Shown here: positions 59,504-64,000 of the stretch, in pieces | Layout: the number at the start of each line of letters is the position of its first letter | Numbering within the stretch: the first letter of the stretch is position 1 | NCBI GenBank assembly: GCA_947683425.1 | Contig: CANTUQ010000070.1 | Location: forward strand, 7,581,501-7,645,500 | DNA length: 64,000 bases | Origin: Excoecaria cochinchinensis | Lineage: Eukaryota; Streptophyta; Magnoliopsida; Malpighiales; Euphorbiaceae | Direction of reading: 5' to 3' | Notes under the pieces: model-generated | What the model saw: the letters and a program-made list of their open reading frames with translations, nothing else | What the model was told of the DNA's origin: nothing | Database searches by the model: none | Position numbers and translations under genes: made by a program

Positions 59504-62500
59504 ATGGCTTTCTTGAAGGTGAATTTTCTTTTAGGATTACTATGTTTTATAGTTCTTGATAGTTTCATACTTTGCATGGCTCGGCCTAAGGTTCACCATT
59601 ATGATTTTGTTGTAAGTCCTTATTCTCTTCTCACATTTTTTTTAATTTCTTTTTTTGTGTAATTATTGTCATTATTCAATTCGAGTCGGATTGACATACT
59701 ATGAGATAAAACTTCGTCATCTACAATACTCAAATTCCACACTTTAGGAAACAAGTGCCAAACGACTTGAACCAACAAATATTGGCCCCTATTTAATTTC
59801 ATTGGAGGATGATAAATGAATTTTTTATTTTACTTTTTTTGTTTTGTTTTATTTTATTTTATTTTATTTTTTTTGCAGCTGAAGGAGAGCAATTTTACAA
59901 GATTATGTAGCACAAAGAGCATGTTAACGGTGAATGGGAGTTTTCCGGGGCCGGTGATTAGGGTTCGGAAAGGGGATATTGTCTATGTTAATGTCCATAA
60001 CCAAGGAAAATATGGCGTCACTATTCACTGGTAACCTCTCCTTTTCTTCACTTTTACGACCAGGGACAAATTTATAATTTAATTTCAGAAGTGGCAAAGT
60101 GCATTCCATGTTTCATGAATAAAATACATAAATTACTAGAATAATAGGAGCAAAATAAAATTTTTAGTGAGGACAAATATAAAAATACTACGGAAACTTA
60201 TAGAAATTTAACAGCATTCTGTTTAATTCAAACTTTATATCTTTTCTTAAATTTTAAAATATAAATAAAAAAGGTTCATTTTGCTAAAAAGTAACTCTAA
60301 TAATAAAAGAATTAGTAATAGTAATATGAATTTTTTTTCCCTAATAATAATATATTAATTGAGCTTTAACTGCAGAAACTATTTTTTTTTTCACTGCTGC
60401 TAATTTAAGTAGTTAAAAAAATTTTCCCAAATAAAGTGTTAATAATTGAGATTTCAAAAATTAATAGGCATGGTGTGAAGCAACCAAGAAATCCATGGTC
60501 AGATGGTCCAGAAAATGTAACACAGTGCCCAATTCAACCCAAATCAAATTTCACTTACGAGGTAATATTATCAGATGAAGAAGGAACTTTATGGTGGCAT
60601 GCTCACAGTGATTGGTCACGCGCCACTGTCCACGGTGCTTTCGTTATTTTACCGGCAGCCGGAACCTCCTATCCATTTTCTAAGCCTTACAAAGAGCAGA
60701 CTATTATTCTTGGTACGTATATTTCATGAAATAAATAATTAATTTCTCTTAACAAAGGTTGATTTGTATTTTGAATTTATGTATCTGTTGCAAAAAGGAT
60801 CATGGTTCAAGGGAGATGTGAAGGCAATTATTGAAGAAGCTCTTGAAACCGGTGGAAATGTTAACACATCAGATGCTCATACCATCAATGGCCAACCGGG
60901 TTGATTTCACCTATAGTCACTCAACTTATCACTTATCGCGCAAAAGTAACCGACTTTTTTTTTCTTACTTAAATGTCACTGAACTTTTAATATTATTGCA
61001 CAAAAGTCATGTTGACCGGAATCCGGCGACGACTCTTGCCGGATTGATAAGTTCAACAAATACTACATTTAAATTAATTTCACTCACGGTCACTAGACTT
61101 ATCATTTATCTCGCAAAAGTAATTAACTTTTTTTTTTCAACTTAAATGTTACTGAACTTTTAAAATTTTTGCAAAAAAGTCATCAATCCGGCAAGGGTCG
61201 TCGCCGGATTCCGGTCAACATGACTTTTGTGCAATAATGTTAAAAGTTCAGTGACATTTAAGTAAGAAAAAAAAAGTCGATTACTTTTGCGCGATAAGTG
61301 ATAAGTTGAGTGACAATGAGTGAAATTGGCCCATGGCCAACCTGGAGACTTATCTGATTGCTCCAATGGTATGCTAATGACGATTTTTTTTTATCAGACT
61401 TATAATTATAATCTAACAGTGAGATTAATAAACTTAATATGAAAGATATTTTTATTCGCAAATTCATGAATATAATTCTTAATTTCATGACTTTATTATG
61501 TCAATAAGCTTTATTTTAGTATTAGTGTTATTTACTCCATAAATATAGGTTTGATTGCTATTTTGGTTGGTCCCATGATATAATTTTGTTCCCTTTTTTA
61601 AAATATGATTAACATAAAAATTGTCTATTATGCCCTTGTTTAGTGGTTTTGTACTCAACAACAATCTTATTAAATATTTTATATTTTCTATTTTTGTTTA
61701 TTAAAATATCTTAAATTTATATAAATCATAATGTCATTTTCTTTTGACTCCCACACAAAAAACTCTATTTTTATTTTCTTCTTCAACCATGATCTTGATA
61801 AATGCAAACATATATTGATGAATAACTGCACATTGATTGAGGGTATATTAGGAAAATCATTGGTAAAATTTTGTCTTTAAACTAAATTAACTAATTCTTT
61901 TAATCCATGTGGAAAAAAAAATCAAAATTATATTTACGGTACGAAAATAATATATAAAATGTCTCGTTGAAATATATTATTATTATTATTATTATTATAA
62001 AATCACAATATTAGAAGGGTATTTTTAGTTTATTTAATGGTTTAATATTCTTTGAACGTGTTAAAATATTGCTGACACGATTATTAATTAAACAATTATA
62101 GTTGGTGAAAAGTAATGTCTAATAAAAGATTTAACAATTTCAGATTGTTGTCTTATTAGGTAGCTAGTTAGTTAATAGAAAATTAATATTTTTAACTCAC
62201 TGGACAAACAATTATTTGTTCTTGCAGAAACCACATATCGGTTGCAAGTTAAATATGGAAAGACCTATCTTCTTCGAATAATAAATGCAGTCATGAACGA
62301 AGAACAATTCTTTGCCATAGCAAACCATAGCCTAACAGTGGTGGGATCAGATGGTGCATACACAAAACCCATAAAAACAAACTATATAATGATAACTCCT
62401 GGCCAAACAATGGATGTTTTGGTGACAGCAAATCAAGCTCCAAGTTACTATTACATGGCTTCTACTCCTTTCTTTGATAGTGTGGTTGATTTTGATAACA

Positions 62501-63566
62501 CAACAGCGACAGCAATTGTTAAATATCAAGGCAAATATGGTCGCCCATCGCCTATTCCATTTCCAAATTTTCCTGCTTATAATAATGAAACTGCGGCTTT
62601 GAATTTTAGTAGTCGGTTAAGGAGCTTAGCCAGCAAAGATCACCCTGTTCATGTCCCTAAAAATATCACTAAACGGGTTTTTATTACAATTTCTTTAAAC
62701 ATGTTGCCATGTGAAGCTAACAAGACTTGCGAGGGTACCTTTGGTGACAGGCAGTCAGCTAGCTTAAATAATATAAGTTTTGTTACACCATCGGTGGACA
62801 TATTGGAAGCCTACTACAGGTATGTTAATCACCATAATAAAATAAATAATAAATTATGAATTATAATTAATTACTTGGAATGATTAAAAATACTCAATTG
62901 CACATGCAGGAGGATGGATGGTATATTCACCAAAGATTTCCCAGTTGCACCAGAAAGTTTCAACTACACAGGAAATGTAAGCGACATAACAGTGTTTGCC
63001 CAAAATGCAACAAAAGTGCTAACAATAAACTATGGAGAAGAAGTTGAGATGGTTTTTCAAGGAACCAATATAATGACTGCTGAGAATCATCCAATGCATC
63101 TACATGGTTTTAGCTTCTACTTGGTTGGTATGGGTTTAGGAAACTTCAACAATCTCACTCACCCTAAACATTATAATTTGATTGATCCACCACTTGTTAA
63201 CACCTTTGGAGTCCCTAAAAATGGGTGGGCTGCCATTAGATTCACCGCAGATAATCCCGGTAAGTAATTAAATATCAGATTTTATATTAGTATAATTCGA
63301 CTGATTATAATTATATATTTTTTATCAAACTTTCTAACCTGATGAAACTATTTATCGATACGCATCATCATTAATTTATACGGCGTATTGAATCGCCTAA
63401 TAAATATTGTTATGTGGTTATGACAGGGGTATGGTTTATGCATTGTCACTTAGAACGGCATGCAAGTTGGGGAATGGATACTGTGGTTATAGTAAAGAAT
63501 GGACCAACTAGGGCAACAAGCATCCGAAGGCGCCCGGCTTATATGCCTCCTTGCTCCAAGTCCTAG
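59504..63566 (+). pseudogene. LAC: Laccase C, full exon set disrupted by a MITE in exon 4
   Basis: A recent duplicate of laccase B. Exons are 59504-59611, 59879-60030, 60468-60712, 60798-60897 plus 61343-61368 (exon 4 split), 62228-62819, 62910-63259 and 63427-63566. Exon sizes and phases match laccase B. The signal peptide, HWHG, HAH, HPMHLHG and [12 protein letters not shown] are all intact, and I saw no other stop or shift. The 435-bp insertion introduces a stop at 60902-60904, so the direct translation ends after about 203 residues and loses two of three cupredoxin domains. If the insertion and one duplicate were absent, the frame would be complete at 570 aa. AATAAA lies at 63619-63624. 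Unless the transcript splices around the element, the gene is non-functional. Confidence 0.92.
60898..61332. mobile_element. Mutator-type foldback MITE in laccase C exon 4 (435 bp)
   Basis: The direct repeat ATGGCCAACC at 60888-60897 and 61333-61342 fits the 9-11 bp duplication of Mutator-like transposases. Arms 60898-61048 and 61182-61332 (151 bp each) are near-perfect inverted copies. They share CACTCAACTTATCACTTATC, GCGCAAAAGTAA, a T-run, TTAAATGTCACTGAACTTTT and CCGGAATCCGGCGACGA. The outer ends differ slightly (GGGTTGATTTCAC against GGGCCAATTTCAC). The middle (about 61072-61181) is a third, more diverged copy of the terminus in direct orientation. Confidence 0.93.
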
Positions 63567-64000
63567 AGCTTTGAAATTATGTATTTTGGGACCATTTTGA
63601 TTGTTATAATTGTAATTCAATAAACATTTAATTTAGGATAAGCTTTGGTGATTCTTGATTTAGCGATGGGTTGGTACCAATCATCTGTTCTCATAATTGT
63701 AATAAGTTTGTTGAAGACTTCGAAATCTTTTTATGGATAGTAAGGTTATTAATATATTTTCGTCAGAAAAAAAAGTGATTAATAAATAATATTTGGGTCT
63801 TTTAAAAAAAAAATAAATAATATTTGGGTTAATTGCACTAATATCGAGTCATATAATTTAATTATACTTAAAAATTAATTACAAGATATGTAAAAATTTT
63901 AATTAATTTTATTGCAAAACTGCTCTTTTGGCTAGAAAATAAAAGTTTCAGTATGCGTTGGGATTTTTTAATTTTAGAGAATTTCAACTTCAAAGTTTAA
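63567..64000. other. Laccase C 3' flank
   Basis: 3' untranslated region with AATAAA at 63619-63624, then AT-rich DNA without recognised features. Confidence 0.6.

Noticed and set aside
60898..61332. The insertion in laccase C as a normal intron
   Set aside because: It lies inside exon 4 with no GT at its left border or AG at its right border, has a 10-bp duplication and long inverted arms, and laccase B has no intron there. Splicing from cryptic sites remains possible.

Overview
This is AT-rich nuclear DNA from a flowering plant, probably a eudicot. It holds a tandem cluster of three laccase genes with plant-type splice sites, embedded in transposable elements of almost every plant superfamily. 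The species cannot be named from the sequence. Everything that looks like a host gene belongs to the laccase family.

Layout. 1-1824: 3' part of laccase A (last two exons). 1825-7809: intergenic DNA with a hAT-type and a PIF/Harbinger-type non-autonomous element. 7810-13627: complete but decayed Ty1/copia element (copia-1, minus strand, perfect 5-bp target duplication). 13628-17255: LINE relic split by a CACTA element. 17256-41877: a nest of elements. Copia-2 holds copia-3. Copia-3 holds a long solo LTR (B), an unclassified 1.35-kb insertion, a hAT transposon that itself carries solo LTR A, and a second CACTA element. 41878-47090: relics plus a Mutator-like element. 47217-50355: laccase B, complete and intact (571 aa). 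50356-59340: intergenic DNA with a truncated MULE, a CACTA end, a second Mutator-like element and a 102-bp-arm inverted repeat. 59504-63566: laccase C, all exons preserved, but exon 4 is split by a 435-bp Mutator-type foldback MITE flanked by a 10-bp duplication.

How it fits together. The laccases encode secreted multicopper oxidases that oxidise phenolics with oxygen in the cell wall. All copper-ligand motifs within the window are present, and all three copies have Met at the type-1 axial position. Removing the delimited insertions from the 45-kb gap between A and B leaves about 10 kb, close to the 9-kb gap between B and C. The cluster therefore probably had roughly even spacing before the insertions. 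Target duplications let the order of many insertions be read directly. I see no new biochemical system. The most notable features are the recent break in laccase C, the intron difference between paralogues, the nested insertion record, and a repeated leader-like architecture (CT- or GA-rich tract, GC-rich exon-like block, often a GTAAG-type donor, then an ATT tract) shared by LTR and CACTA elements.
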